64,000 nucleotides of DNA from Marilutibacter penaei (GTDB lineage Bacteria > Pseudomonadota > Gammaproteobacteria > Xanthomonadales > Xanthomonadaceae), in assembly GCF_014145395.1 (NCBI RefSeq), contig NZ_JACHTE010000011.1, forward strand, positions 1 through 64,000, in the 5' to 3' direction. The notes below the pieces were generated by a model. It searched no databases. It was not told the origin of the DNA and saw only the letters and a program-made list of their open reading frames with translations. Position numbers and translations under genes: made by a program. Of the stretch, positions 40,249 through 49,453 are shown piece by piece. Within the stretch, counting starts at the first letter, position 1; each line of letters begins with the position of its first letter.

Positions 40249-40923
40249 TCAGCGGCAGCCAAGTTCCCGCAGCTGTCGGCTTGCGATGTCGACGCCGCTG
40301 CCGTCGCCCCTCCGCCTCCCCTCGCCGATGGATCTGCGCAGGTCGGCGCAGATCGAGGCGGTCCGCATGCGCTGGAGCCGCCCACCGAGGGAGTTGTCCT
40401 GGAACTGCAGCGTCATCCCCACCGTCGGTTCGAGGGCCAACTCGCGCGGGCGCTCGAGCGCCTTTCCGGTCCCGAAGCGCAGGGCCACGCCCTCCGCCGG
40501 CACGGACAGATCCAGTGAAGCCGGGGCATGCGCTTGCGGAAGCGGTGCCGCGGCCGTGAGCGCCTTCGCCGCGCTCGCGCGCTCTGGTGCCGGCCCACGC
40601 GGCGCGGGTGCATCCCCGGCCTTCCCCGGGACCGGTGTGATCACGGAGGGCGGCGGCGAGGGTATGGGCGGCGTTCTTTTCACCCACGCTATGCGCGTCA
40701 CGCTCTCTGATGGGCGGGCTTCCGGCCGCGCGGTCTGCAACGCGCTGGACCACCAGACCGCCAATCCAACATGGACGCACACGCATGCCGCCATCGCGAT
40801 GATGCGCAAACGGCGCTCAGCTGGGTCAGCATCAGGCGTGCTGCGTCCCGGTCGCTGCTCCCGCGGCGGTAGTCCAGCAACAGGGATCGGGGCCACGAGT
40901 ACGCGTTCCATGCCTTGGCTCAT
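40249..40923 (-). CDS. Hypothetical TonB-like proline-rich membrane protein
   Basis: A 224-residue protein with one N-terminal transmembrane helix (RIIAMAACVCVHVGLAVWW) and a proline/alanine-rich periplasmic linker (RTPPIPSPPPSVITPVPGK). The C-terminal 70 residues contain two Cys (ICADLRRS and LRELGCR). The architecture resembles TonB-type spanners, but the conserved TonB C-terminal YP motif is absent. The start at 40923 has GGAG ten bases upstream; ATG at 40911 is possible. Function unknown. Confidence 0.6.
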   Translation of the reverse strand: MSQGMERVLVAPIPVAGLPPREQRPGRSTPDADPAERRLRIIAMAACVCVHVGLAVWWSSALQTARPEARPSESVTRIAWVKRTPPIPSPPPSVITPVPGKAGDAPAPRGPAPERASAAKALTAAAPLPQAHAPASLDLSVPAEGVALRFGTGKALERPRELALEPTVGMTLQFQDNSLGGRLQRMRTASICADLRRSIGEGRRRGDGSGVDIASRQLRELGCR

Positions 40924-41048
40924 CCACGTTGAACTCCATTTCTTTCGCGTGCCGACGGACGGCAACTGCGAACCGCGACGTTAGGACGTCGCCACCGACG
41001 CGTCAATCAAGGGTGCCATGCCGCCTTGGAGGCGCAGCGGGCCGCCGC

Positions 41049-41771
41049 TCACCGATACTCCGGATTTGGATGGTCGAAGCGGCAGCCGGCGTCCCACTTG
41101 TCGCGCTGGTTGCCGTGGGCGGGGATGCCGCCGGCATCCTTCAGCAGGCGCGCGAGGTGCATCAGGTTCCAGGCCATGAAGGTGGTGTTGCGCTGGGTGA
41201 AGTCGTTGTCGAAGCCGGCACCGTCGTCGCCGTAGGACGGGCCGGGGCCGGCCTCGCCGATCCAGCCGGCATCGGCCTGCGGCGGGATCGTGTAGCCCAG
41301 GTGCTGCATCGCGTATTGCAGGGTCATGGCGCAGTGCTTGATGCCGTCCTCGTTGCCGGTCACCAGGCAGCCACCGACGCGGCCGTAGTAGATGTACTGG
41401 CCCTTGTCGTTGAGCTTGCCGGACTCGGCGTAGAGCCGTTCGATGACGCGGCGGCAGACCGAGCTTTCCTCGCCCAGCCAGATCGGCGTGCACAGCACCA
41501 GGATGTCGGCGGCCATGACCTTGCGGCACAGGGCGGGCCAGTCGTCGCGTTCGAAGCCGTGTTCGGTCATGTCGGGCTGCACGCCCGGGGCCAGGTCGAG
41601 GTCGACCGGGCGGAGGATCTCGACGTCGACGCCGTTCGCCTCCATCACGGCCATGGCCACGCGTGCCAGGCGCCCGCTGTGCGACTCGGTGCCGCTGCGC
41701 TTCAGCGTGCAGTTGAGGAACAGCGCGCGCAGGTCGTCGTAGCGGGCGGGCGGGCGGGGCGTGTCAGGCAT
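41049..41771 (-). CDS. Flavodoxin-family NAD(P)H-dependent oxidoreductase
   Basis: A 240-residue flavoprotein of the NADPH-dependent FMN reductase fold. The FMN-phosphate loop is seen in LFLNCTLKRSGTESHSGRL (about residues 18-36), and the isoalloxazine-side loop as LVLCTPIWLGEESSVCRRVIERL (about 92-114). GRVGGCLVTGNEDGIKHCAMTLQYAM is typical of the family. The substrate is unknown; such enzymes reduce quinones, azo dyes or metals. It is 24 bases upstream-adjacent to egtD's 3' end and may be its distal operon partner. Confidence 0.85.
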   Translation of the reverse strand: MPDTPRPPARYDDLRALFLNCTLKRSGTESHSGRLARVAMAVMEANGVDVEILRPVDLDLAPGVQPDMTEHGFERDDWPALCRKVMAADILVLCTPIWLGEESSVCRRVIERLYAESGKLNDKGQYIYYGRVGGCLVTGNEDGIKHCAMTLQYAMQHLGYTIPPQADAGWIGEAGPGPSYGDDGAGFDNDFTQRNTTFMAWNLMHLARLLKDAGGIPAHGNQRDKWDAGCRFDHPNPEYR

Positions 41772-41797
41772 CCGGGTCTCCTCGTGACCGGTCCGCG

Positions 41798-42766
41798 TCA
41801 GGCCGGTTGCAGGAGTCGCAGGCCGAATGCGTCCTCCGGCGCGTTCCAGCGCTCCACGACCCGCATGCCGGCCTGGCCGGCAAGCGCTTCGAAGGCGGCG
41901 TCGGTGTATTTGTGGCTGTACTCGACCTGCATCGCTTCACCCTCGGCGAAGCGGAAGGCGCGGCCATCGACGTGCACGTCCTGGTCGCGCTGGCTGACCA
42001 GGAAGGTCTCGATGCGCGCACGCTCCGGCACATAGCGCGCCAGGTGGCGGAAGCCGGCAAGGTCAAAGTCGCTGCCGACGTCGCGGTTCAGGCGGGCCAG
42101 CAGGTTCAGGGTGAATTCGGCAGTGACGCCGGCCGCGTCGTTGTAAGCCGCCTCCATCGTGCCGATGTCCTTGACCAGGTCGATGCCGATGAGGGCCTGG
42201 CCGCGAGTGCCCATGGTCGCGTGCATGGAACGCAGCAGGCGTCCGGCCGCGGCTTCGGTGAAGTTGCCGAGCGTCGAGCCGGGGAAGAACACCAGCGTGT
42301 GGCGCGCCTCGCGCGAGGGCTCGGGCACCGGGACCGGCTGGGTGAAGTCGGCACAGACGGGCAGCATCTCGATATCGGGGAACTCGCCCGCGAGCCGCTC
42401 GACGCTCGCCAGCAACGCGCTGCGGGAGATCTCGATCGGGGTATACGCGACCGGATCGACCAGGCCCTCCAGCAGCAGGCGCGTCTTGCGTCCGCTTCCG
42501 CTTCCGTATTCGACGACGTGCGGGCAGTCGTTGACCGCTTGCGCGATGGCCGGCATCGCCGCCTCCAGCAGCGCGAGTTCCACGCGCGTGAGGTAGTACT
42601 CGGGCAGTCGCGTGATGCGTTCGAACAGCTGGGAGCCGCGCGCGTCGTAGAAGTACTTCGAAGGCAATGTCTTCGGCGTGGCCGCCAGGCCCGCCAGGGT
42701 GTCGCCGAGGATGTCGTCGGGCGTGGGCTGGAGGTCGGTGAGCGGCGGCATCGCGAGGGCATCCAT
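41798..42766 (-). CDS. egtD: L-histidine N(alpha)-methyltransferase
   Basis: A 322-residue SAM-dependent enzyme that trimethylates histidine to hercynine, the first step of ergothioneine synthesis. The opening LPSKYFYDARGSQLFERITRLPEYYLTRVE and the SAM loop VVEYGSGSGRKTRLLLEGL are family hallmarks; FFPGSTLGNFTEAAAGRLL and IGIDLVKD follow. It starts two bases after the egtB stop, so the two are co-transcribed. The enzyme is cytoplasmic. Length fits the family exactly. Confidence 0.94.
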   Translation of the reverse strand: MDALAMPPLTDLQPTPDDILGDTLAGLAATPKTLPSKYFYDARGSQLFERITRLPEYYLTRVELALLEAAMPAIAQAVNDCPHVVEYGSGSGRKTRLLLEGLVDPVAYTPIEISRSALLASVERLAGEFPDIEMLPVCADFTQPVPVPEPSREARHTLVFFPGSTLGNFTEAAAGRLLRSMHATMGTRGQALIGIDLVKDIGTMEAAYNDAAGVTAEFTLNLLARLNRDVGSDFDLAGFRHLARYVPERARIETFLVSQRDQDVHVDGRAFRFAEGEAMQVEYSHKYTDAAFEALAGQAGMRVVERWNAPEDAFGLRLLQPA

Positions 42767-42768
42767 GG

Positions 42769-44061
42769 TCAGGCGTCCCGGGCCAGGCGCAGGCCGGAGA
42801 ACTGCCAACGGTCCGGCGACTGGAAGAAATTGCGGTAGGTGGGCCGGACATGATCGCGCGGCGTGGCGCAACTCCCGCCCCGCAGCACCCACTGCCCGCA
42901 CATGAACTTGCCGTTGTATTCCCCGAGCGACCCCTGCCAGGGCGCAAACCCGGGATAGGGGCCGTAGCCGCTGGAGGTCCACTCCCATACATCGCCGAAC
43001 AGTTGCGCCGGCTGTCCGGGCGACGGCGGTGCGGCGCGCGGATGCAGGCCATCGTCGTCGGCGAAGTGGCCGGCAACCGGCTGCGTCCGTGCCGCCTGCT
43101 CCCACTCGAACTCGGTCGGCAGGCGGGCGCCGGCCCAACGCGCGAAGGCATCGGCTTCGAACCAGCTCAGGTGGCAGACCGGGGCATGGGGATCGATATC
43201 GCGCATGCCACCGAGGGTGAAGGCAGCGTCCAGCCCTTCGTCCCAGTACAGCGGACGGTTCCAGCCGGCCTCCTGCACGACCGTCCACCCGGCGCTCATC
43301 CACAGGGCCGGGTCGCGATAGCCACCTTCATCGATGAACGCCCGGTACTCGCCGTTGCTGATCGGCCTGGACGCCAGCGCGTGCGCCGGCACGAGCACGC
43401 GGTGCGGCGGCGATTCGTTGTCATACGCGAACCCGGATCCCGCGGGCCATGCGGCGGCACCCACGGTGACGATGGCCTCGTCGCACGGGCACCACGCCAG
43501 GGGGCTGCCCGCCCCGGTGCTGGACGGCAGGTCGTCACGATAGGCCGGGCGCAGCGGGTTGCACCACAGCGCATGCTTGATGTCGGTCAGCAGCAGTTCC
43601 TGGTGCTGCTGCTCGTGGTGCGTGCCGAGCAGGAGGATGCGCGCGGCTTCGTCGTCGATGCGTCCCGCGTCGAAGGCGTCATCGACGCGCGCGTCGATGG
43701 TGTCGCGGTACGCCTTGACCTCGTCCAGCGAGGGGCGCGTCAGGAGTCCCCGGCGTGGGCGCTCATGCATCGGGCCCACGCTGTTGTAGTAGCTGTTGAA
43801 CAGGTAGTCCCATGCGGCATCCACGGGCCGGTAGGCCGGATCCCGCGCGAGCACGAAGCGCTCGAAGAACCAGGTGGTATGGGCGAGGTGCCACTTGGCC
43901 GGACTCGCGTCCGGCATGCTCTGCACCATGGCGTCCTCGGCCGACAACGGTGCGGCCAGGCGGGCGGTGCGCGCGCGGATGCGCCCGAAGCGTTCGCGGA
44001 GGTCGGCGCTGGTGTCGAAAGACAGGGCCGTCAGGGAGGCAGCGGGCGCGCTCATGGCCAT
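42769..44061 (-). CDS. egtB: Ergothioneine biosynthesis sulfoxide synthase
   Basis: A 430-residue non-haem iron enzyme that joins hercynine to a cysteine-containing thiol with O2. The DinB-like N-domain has WHLAHTTWFFERFVL (first His ligand) and LLLGTHHEQQHQELLLTDIKHAL (H-x3-H ligands, about residues 145-155). The C-terminal FGE-sulfatase domain has AFARWAGARLPTEFEWEQAAR and the closing RPTYRNFFQSPDRWQFSGLRLAR. ATG at 44055 is an alternative start. Bacteria differ in using gamma-Glu-Cys or Cys as thiol donor; no egtA or egtC is in the window. Confidence 0.94.
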   Translation of the reverse strand: MAMSAPAASLTALSFDTSADLRERFGRIRARTARLAAPLSAEDAMVQSMPDASPAKWHLAHTTWFFERFVLARDPAYRPVDAAWDYLFNSYYNSVGPMHERPRRGLLTRPSLDEVKAYRDTIDARVDDAFDAGRIDDEAARILLLGTHHEQQHQELLLTDIKHALWCNPLRPAYRDDLPSSTGAGSPLAWCPCDEAIVTVGAAAWPAGSGFAYDNESPPHRVLVPAHALASRPISNGEYRAFIDEGGYRDPALWMSAGWTVVQEAGWNRPLYWDEGLDAAFTLGGMRDIDPHAPVCHLSWFEADAFARWAGARLPTEFEWEQAARTQPVAGHFADDDGLHPRAAPPSPGQPAQLFGDVWEWTSSGYGPYPGFAPWQGSLGEYNGKFMCGQWVLRGGSCATPRDHVRPTYRNFFQSPDRWQFSGLRLARDA

Positions 44062-44130
44062 CGAGCCTAGCGCAGCACTCGTGACGGATCGTGCATGGCG
44101 CCATCACCTTGCTGACGCAACGCTGTCAGT

Positions 44131-45324
44131 ATGGACGCCATGGATGCCCTGACTGGACCCGACCGCCGCCCGACCGCGGACCTGGACGACGACGCCCTCG
44201 CGGCGATGTTCGCCACCCCGGCGGACGTGAAGTGCCTGGACTGCGCCGCGCATGGTCCACGGCTCCGCTCGGTGCATGCCGCGGCGCTCGCCGCCGTGGA
44301 CGCCGGACGCATGCCCTGGCGCGCCGGCAACGACGCGTGGCTGGCGAGCATCGAGCGTGTGCGCGCCCTTGCCGCCGACCTGTTCGACGGCGACCCGGAG
44401 GGCGTCGCGATGCTGCACTCGGTGGGACACGCGATGTCGCTGGCGGCCCGCAACCTGCCGCTGGAGCGCGGCGAATCGGTGCTGGTGCTCGACGCGCAGT
44501 TCCCGTCCAACCTGCTGCCATGGCAGCACCGCTGTGCGCAGGTGGGGGCGCGGGTCGTGCGCGCGGTCCGCCGTGTCGGACAGGATTGGACCGGCGCCGT
44601 GCTCGATGCGCTCGAGGCGAACCCCTCGGTGCGCATCGCGGCGCTGCCACACGCGCACTGGCACGACGGCGCGCTGCTGGACATGGACGCCATCGCGGGG
44701 CGTTGCCGGGCCCGCGGGATCGCACTGGTGCTGGACCTCAGCCAGAGCCTGGGCGTGCTGCGCGTCGACATCGATCGCTGGCAACCCCAGTTCGTCGCAT
44801 CGGTGGGGCACAAGTGGCTGCTGGGCGGGTATGGGCTGGCGTGGCTGTGGGTGGCGCCGCATTGGCGCCGGCACGGCGAGCCGCTCGAGCAGCACTGGTT
44901 CGCCCGCGACCATGACGCGGCGATGGCGTCGCCGCTGCAACTGCCTCCATTCCGGGATGGCGCACGGCGTTTCGATGCCGGTGCAGTGGCGCACGGGCAG
45001 CTGCTGGCGATGGCGGAAGCTGCGCTGGGCCAGCTCAAGGCCTGGGGCGTCGACGCGGTGCACCAGGCGCTGGCGCGACGGACCGGGGCCTTCGATGCCG
45101 CCCTCCACGCAGGCGGCGCCGGCGACTGGAGCACGCCGGGCCACGCACCGCACGTCCTCGGCCTGCGTCCTCCCCGCGACAGGCTCGATGCGGTCGCCGC
45201 TGCGTTATCGCAGCGGGGCGCGGTGTTCACGCAGCGCCACGGCGTGTTGCGGATCGCCCCCTACCTGCAGGTGACCGTGGCGGACATGCACGGGCTGGCG
45301 CGGGCCGCTGCCTCGGCCCGTTGA
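44131..45324 (+). CDS. Class V aminotransferase-fold PLP enzyme, EgtE-like candidate
   Basis: A 397-residue fold-type I PLP enzyme. The PLP lysine is in FVASVGHKWLLGGYGLAWLWV (about residue 227), the aspartate that contacts the ring nitrogen in LVLDLSQSLGVLRVDID (about 206). This arrangement is shared by cysteine desulfurase, kynureninase and EgtE-type C-S lyases. It lies divergent to egtBD with only 69 bases between. In ergothioneine synthesis a C-S lyase must cleave hercynylcysteine sulfoxide; this is a good candidate by location, but similarity alone cannot separate it from other class V enzymes. Confidence 0.75.
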   Translation: MDAMDALTGPDRRPTADLDDDALAAMFATPADVKCLDCAAHGPRLRSVHAAALAAVDAGRMPWRAGNDAWLASIERVRALAADLFDGDPEGVAMLHSVGHAMSLAARNLPLERGESVLVLDAQFPSNLLPWQHRCAQVGARVVRAVRRVGQDWTGAVLDALEANPSVRIAALPHAHWHDGALLDMDAIAGRCRARGIALVLDLSQSLGVLRVDIDRWQPQFVASVGHKWLLGGYGLAWLWVAPHWRRHGEPLEQHWFARDHDAAMASPLQLPPFRDGARRFDAGAVAHGQLLAMAEAALGQLKAWGVDAVHQALARRTGAFDAALHAGGAGDWSTPGHAPHVLGLRPPRDRLDAVAAALSQRGAVFTQRHGVLRIAPYLQVTVADMHGLARAAASAR

Positions 45325-45336
45325 CGGCCGGGCCGG

Positions 45337-45927
45337 TCAGCGGCCGGCGCTGGTCTCGATGAAACGCAGGAACTCGGCACGGGTGCGGGCGTCCTCGCGG
45401 AAGCTGCCCAGCATGGTCGACGTCACCATGCTGACGCCGCGCTTGTGCACGCCGCGGGTGGTCATGCACTCATGCGCGCCGACCACCACCACGCCGACGC
45501 CGCGCGGCTGCAACACGTCCTGGATGACCTGGGCGATCTGCGCGGTCATCTTCTCCTGGACCTGCAGGCGGCGGGCGAAGGTCTCGACCACGCGCGCGAG
45601 CTTGCTGATGCCGACCACCTTGCCATCCGGCAGGTAGCCCACGTGCGCCTTGCCGATGATCGGTGCCATGTGGTGCTCGCAGTGGCTTTCGAACTCGATG
45701 TCGCGCAGCACGATCATCTCGTCGTAGCCCTCGACTTCCTCGAAGGTCCGCTTGAGGTAGTCGGCAGGATCGACGGAGTAGCCGCTGAACCAGTCGCGAT
45801 AGGCCTTGGCCACGCGCTTGGGCGTATCGAGCAGGCCTTCGCGGGCCGGGTCGTCGCCAGCCCAGCGCAACAGCGTCCGGACGGCCGCCTCGGCTTCCTC
45901 GCGGGTCGGTTCGGGGGTGTCGGCCAT
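45337..45927 (-). CDS. folE: GTP cyclohydrolase I
   Basis: A 196-residue enzyme converting GTP to dihydroneopterin triphosphate, the first step of folate and tetrahydrobiopterin synthesis. Zinc ligands and active site are in [24 protein letters not shown] (about residues 78-101) and the second Cys in [14 protein letters not shown] (about 150). [14 protein letters not shown] is a further hallmark. The start at 45927 gives the standard length; an ATG at 45957 would add ten residues. The 290 bases upstream to 46217 hold a weak GC-rich stem (about 46059-46078) and nothing else recognised. Confidence 0.95.
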   Translation of the reverse strand: MADTPEPTREEAEAAVRTLLRWAGDDPAREGLLDTPKRVAKAYRDWFSGYSVDPADYLKRTFEEVEGYDEMIVLRDIEFESHCEHHMAPIIGKAHVGYLPDGKVVGISKLARVVETFARRLQVQEKMTAQIAQVIQDVLQPRGVGVVVVGAHECMTTRGVHKRGVSMVTSTMLGSFREDARTRAEFLRFIETSAGR

Positions 45928-46217
45928 GACGTGGGGATCCAATGGATGGAGGAGCATGCTACTCCACGGGCCTCGCGGGGCGGAAACGGCGGGGGATTCC
46001 CGCGCGCACCGGCGCGGTCCCACCCGATCGCAAGGCACGCACCACGTGCAAAGAAAAGCGGAGCCGCAAGGCGGCCCCGGCAATGGGACTACGTGTGTTC
46101 TACGCGCACGCGTTCGTGGACGTGCTGCAACGGAACCTACGTGCCGGGGGGACGGCCCGCAATGAAACGGCGCACATTCACGGCCGGGTGTTCAGCCACG
46201 GTTCCGGTGCGCGCCAC

Positions 46218-47915
46218 TCATGCCTCCGCGGGCTCGACCGGTCGGCGACGGCGGCCCGGCGTTTCCGCCGCAATCCCCACGCTGCTGTGGCCGGCAATGC
46301 GCGCACTCTCCATCGCCGCCTCCGCGCGCGCCAGCAGCCCGTCCACGCCCTCGCCGCGTTGCGACATCGCCAGGCCGATGCTGACCGTCACCGTGATGGC
46401 GTGGCCGTCCACCGCGAAATCGCGCCGCTGGAAGCCGTCTACCAGCCGGTGCGCCAGCAGTTCGCAATCGTCTCGATGGCACTCGCTGACCACCGCGAAC
46501 ATGTCCGACTCCATGCGGGCGACAGTGTCGTCGGGCCGCACCAGACCCCGGATGCGTGCCAGGACCTGCTGCATGACGGTATCGCCGACCACGTAGCCAT
46601 GCTTCTGGTTGACCTCGGAGAAGTCATCGAGGTCGATCAGCAGGATCCCGTATTCACTGGCCCCGAGGTGGCCGATCCGGCTCCAGGCTTCCATCATCTC
46701 GGTCACCGCATGGCGGTTGAGCGCGCCGGTCAGCGGGTCGCGTTCCGCCGACTGCCGGGCCAGCAGCGTGATGCGATGGCGGTTGGCGGCATGCTGGCTC
46801 AGCGCCAGCGCGAGCACCGCCGACTGCAGCACCGCGGCGAGCGGAAGCAGGCGCTGCGCCCACGGAAGGTCCATCGCGCCGAACTGGTGCAGCAGCATCA
46901 TCACGACCACCAGCAGCAGCGGCGTCCAGCCCACCAGGAAGTAGGCCGCCAGCGAGGCGCGCCGCTGCCACGCCTGGATCGCGAAGACCACGGCGATCGG
47001 CAACACGAGCACCAGCAGCAGGTTGGACGCCAGGTAGAACCAGCCGTAGACGCGCTCGCGACCGACGAGCAGGATCGCCAGCAGCACGAAATGCAGCCAC
47101 ACCGCGACATGCAGGATCCGTGCGCGGCGCGGCATCAGGCGGTCGAGTTCAAGGAAGCGGATGGTGAAGATCAGCTGCAGGGCGACCGCGAGGGTGGCGA
47201 GCGCATAGCGGCCCAGTGCACCGCTGGCATCGATCCACGCCAGCACCGGGACCTCGCCCGCGTCCCCCGACAGCAGCATGGCGTAGGTGGCGATGGCGAC
47301 CAGGTACGCGGCGTAGCTCAGGTACAGCAGGTCGCGGAAAGCCACCCACAGCCCGACCATGAAGATCGCCATCAGCATCAGCGTGGTGAAGATGGCGCTC
47401 GAGAGGCGGGCCTCGCGCCGTTCGGAGAGGATCACCTCGTCGCGCGGGTGCAGCCCGAGCACCAGCGGTTGGCTGGACGAGCCGTTGACCCGCAGGTAGG
47501 CGACGCTGGCCGCGGGCCAGCCCTGTGGCAGTGGCAGGTCCCAGCCGCGGCGCAACAGGTGGCTTTCCGCCTCGAGGCCCTGGTTCACGCGGACCGCGGG
47601 TGCGCCCGGCGGGTGGAAGGTCACCGGGCCCAGTGCGCTGCCGCCATCGAGCACCAGGACGAGCGGCTGGTCGGCGGCCACCCGCACGTCCGTGGTCAGT
47701 CGCAGCCAGTAGCCGGCACGGCGCCGCGGCAGGGACAGCCGCACGGTGTCACCGGGATGTTCGGCCACGAGCCGGCGTTGCACCGGCGCGACCGCCGGTG
47801 GCGTGGCGATGTCCTGTTCGGTGTGCAGCAACTCGACCTTGAGTGCCTGCGCCCCGCCCACACCGGGCCAGGCAGCGGCCAGGACGACCAGCAGCAGCGC
47901 CAGGGCGATCCGCAT
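46218..47915 (-). CDS. 7TM-DISM sensor with degenerate GGDEF domain
   Basis: A 565-residue membrane protein. A signal sequence is followed by a periplasmic 7TM-DISM extracellular domain (about residues 25-175), seven helices (about 180-385) and a GGDEF domain (about 400-550). The GGDEF domain keeps DPLTGALNR and LLIDLDDFSEVNQKHG, but the catalytic GGDEF is replaced by ESDMF (46497-46511) in ARMESDMFAVV. The inhibitory-site RxxD (RPDD) is retained exactly five residues before it. It is thus unlikely to make c-di-GMP and may instead bind it. It lies alone between folE and the efflux operon. Confidence 0.88.
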   Translation of the reverse strand: MRIALALLLVVLAAAWPGVGGAQALKVELLHTEQDIATPPAVAPVQRRLVAEHPGDTVRLSLPRRRAGYWLRLTTDVRVAADQPLVLVLDGGSALGPVTFHPPGAPAVRVNQGLEAESHLLRRGWDLPLPQGWPAASVAYLRVNGSSSQPLVLGLHPRDEVILSERREARLSSAIFTTLMLMAIFMVGLWVAFRDLLYLSYAAYLVAIATYAMLLSGDAGEVPVLAWIDASGALGRYALATLAVALQLIFTIRFLELDRLMPRRARILHVAVWLHFVLLAILLVGRERVYGWFYLASNLLLVLVLPIAVVFAIQAWQRRASLAAYFLVGWTPLLLVVVMMLLHQFGAMDLPWAQRLLPLAAVLQSAVLALALSQHAANRHRITLLARQSAERDPLTGALNRHAVTEMMEAWSRIGHLGASEYGILLIDLDDFSEVNQKHGYVVGDTVMQQVLARIRGLVRPDDTVARMESDMFAVVSECHRDDCELLAHRLVDGFQRRDFAVDGHAITVTVSIGLAMSQRGEGVDGLLARAEAAMESARIAGHSSVGIAAETPGRRRRPVEPAEA

Positions 47916-47983
47916 TCGACGTGCCTCCTTCCGAAGGGCACGAGTCTACGCGGGCACCGATACCGCGCGGTAGCCGGGACCGG

Positions 47984-49453
47984 TCAGCGGCGGCCGGCCA
48001 CGGCCTCGCGTGCCGGCGACACCGAGGGCCAGCCTCCGGCCAGCGCCCGGTACACGCCGACCGCGCCCGTGACGCTGCGGGTGCGCACGCCGGCCAAGGC
48101 TTCTTCGGCCAGCAGGCGCGTGCGCTCGGCATCGAGGACCTCGAACAGGTCGGCGGCACCGGCCTCGAACCGCACGCGTGCCAGTCGCGCGGCCTCGCGG
48201 CTGTCGGCGGCGGCCCGCGCCAGGTGGGCGTCTTCCTCGCGGACACGCGCGTATCGCACCAGGGCGTTCTCGGTGTCCTCCAGCGCGCGCAACACCGTCT
48301 GCTGGTAGGCGGCGAGCTCACCCTCCGCCCCGGACTCCGCGGCGGCGATCCTCGCCCGCACGCGGCCGACGTCGAGGAAGGACCAGTCGATGCCCAGCGC
48401 GACCAGGCGGGTCTCGCTGTCGCGCCCGAACAACGCGCCGCTGTCGATGGCCTGGCTGCCGATCAGGCCGCCCAGGGTGAAGCGCGGGAACAGGTCGGCG
48501 GTCGCCACGCCGACGCGCGCGGTCGCCGCGTGGAGGCGGGCCTCGGCGGCGCGAACGTCGGGGCGGCGACGCAGCAGCTCGCCGGGCGTGCCGGGGTCGA
48601 AGGCGGGCGGCAACGCCGGCAGCGGCGCGTGGGGCGAGAGCACGGCGCGCAATGCGCCGGGGGCCTGCCCGGTCAGCACCGAGAGGCGATGCATCTGCAC
48701 CGCTTCCGCCGCTTCCAGCGCCGGCACCCGGGACAGGGTGCCCTCGAGCTGCGCGCGGGCCCGTGCACTGTCGAAGCCCGTGCCGCGCCCGGCATCCAGC
48801 CGCGCTTCGACCAGGCGCAGGGTCTCGCGCTGGTTGTCCGCGTTCCCGCGGGCGACCTGCAGCCGTTCCTGCACGCCACGCAGTTCGACGTAGCCGCCGA
48901 CCACCTCGGCCACCACCGCGACCTGCAACGCGGCCAGGTCGGCCTCGGCGGCAACCGCGTCGGCCCCACCGGCCTCGATGCCGCGGCGAACGCGACCGAA
49001 CAGGTCCAGCTCCCAGCTCGCGACGGCCGCGATTTCAAGGCTGTCGACATCGCGGGCGTCGCGGTCGACGCCAGGCATCTGGTCGGCGCTCGAACGCGAT
49101 TCGCCGGCCTGGCCGGTGGCGGTCACGATCGGGGCGAGCTCGAAACGGCGACCGCGCAGCAGGGCGTCCACCTGGTCCAGGCGGGCGAGCGCGATGCGCA
49201 GGTCATGGTTGGCGACCAGGGCGTCCTCGACCAGGCGCACCAGCAGCGGATCGTCGAAGGACTCCCAGAAGCGGGCGTTGGCATCCGGCGTGGGGCGCGC
49301 CGCGGTCGCATTCGCGGGCAGCTCGCCGAACGAGGGCGGCACCGGCATGGCCGGACGCACGTGGTCCGGCCCCACCATGCACGCGGCGATTGCAGCGGCC
49401 ATGGCTGCAAGGAGGACGACGCGTCCCGCGCGCCGTGGGAGGGACTCAGGCAT
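47984..49453 (-). CDS. Outer-membrane efflux lipoprotein, NodT/OprM family
   Basis: A 489-residue TolC-type channel. The lipobox IAAC marks Cys of the mature N-terminus, followed by MVGPDHVRPAMPVPPSF as in OprM/NodT proteins. Two long helical repeats are visible, each with the family phrases (ELDLFGRVRRGIEAG at about residue 165, DWSFLDVGRVRARIAAAE at about 374). The start at 49453 overlaps the RND gene stop by eight bases with GGAG upstream. It gives the exit duct for the pump encoded just before it in the operon. Confidence 0.92.
   Translation of the reverse strand: MPESLPRRAGRVVLLAAMAAAIAACMVGPDHVRPAMPVPPSFGELPANATAARPTPDANARFWESFDDPLLVRLVEDALVANHDLRIALARLDQVDALLRGRRFELAPIVTATGQAGESRSSADQMPGVDRDARDVDSLEIAAVASWELDLFGRVRRGIEAGGADAVAAEADLAALQVAVVAEVVGGYVELRGVQERLQVARGNADNQRETLRLVEARLDAGRGTGFDSARARAQLEGTLSRVPALEAAEAVQMHRLSVLTGQAPGALRAVLSPHAPLPALPPAFDPGTPGELLRRRPDVRAAEARLHAATARVGVATADLFPRFTLGGLIGSQAIDSGALFGRDSETRLVALGIDWSFLDVGRVRARIAAAESGAEGELAAYQQTVLRALEDTENALVRYARVREEDAHLARAAADSREAARLARVRFEAGAADLFEVLDAERTRLLAEEALAGVRTRSVTGAVGVYRALAGGWPSVSPAREAVAGRR

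Noticed and set aside
46055-46085. Possible intrinsic terminator upstream of folE
   Set aside because: Only a five-base GC stem with no T-tract; common by chance at this GC content.
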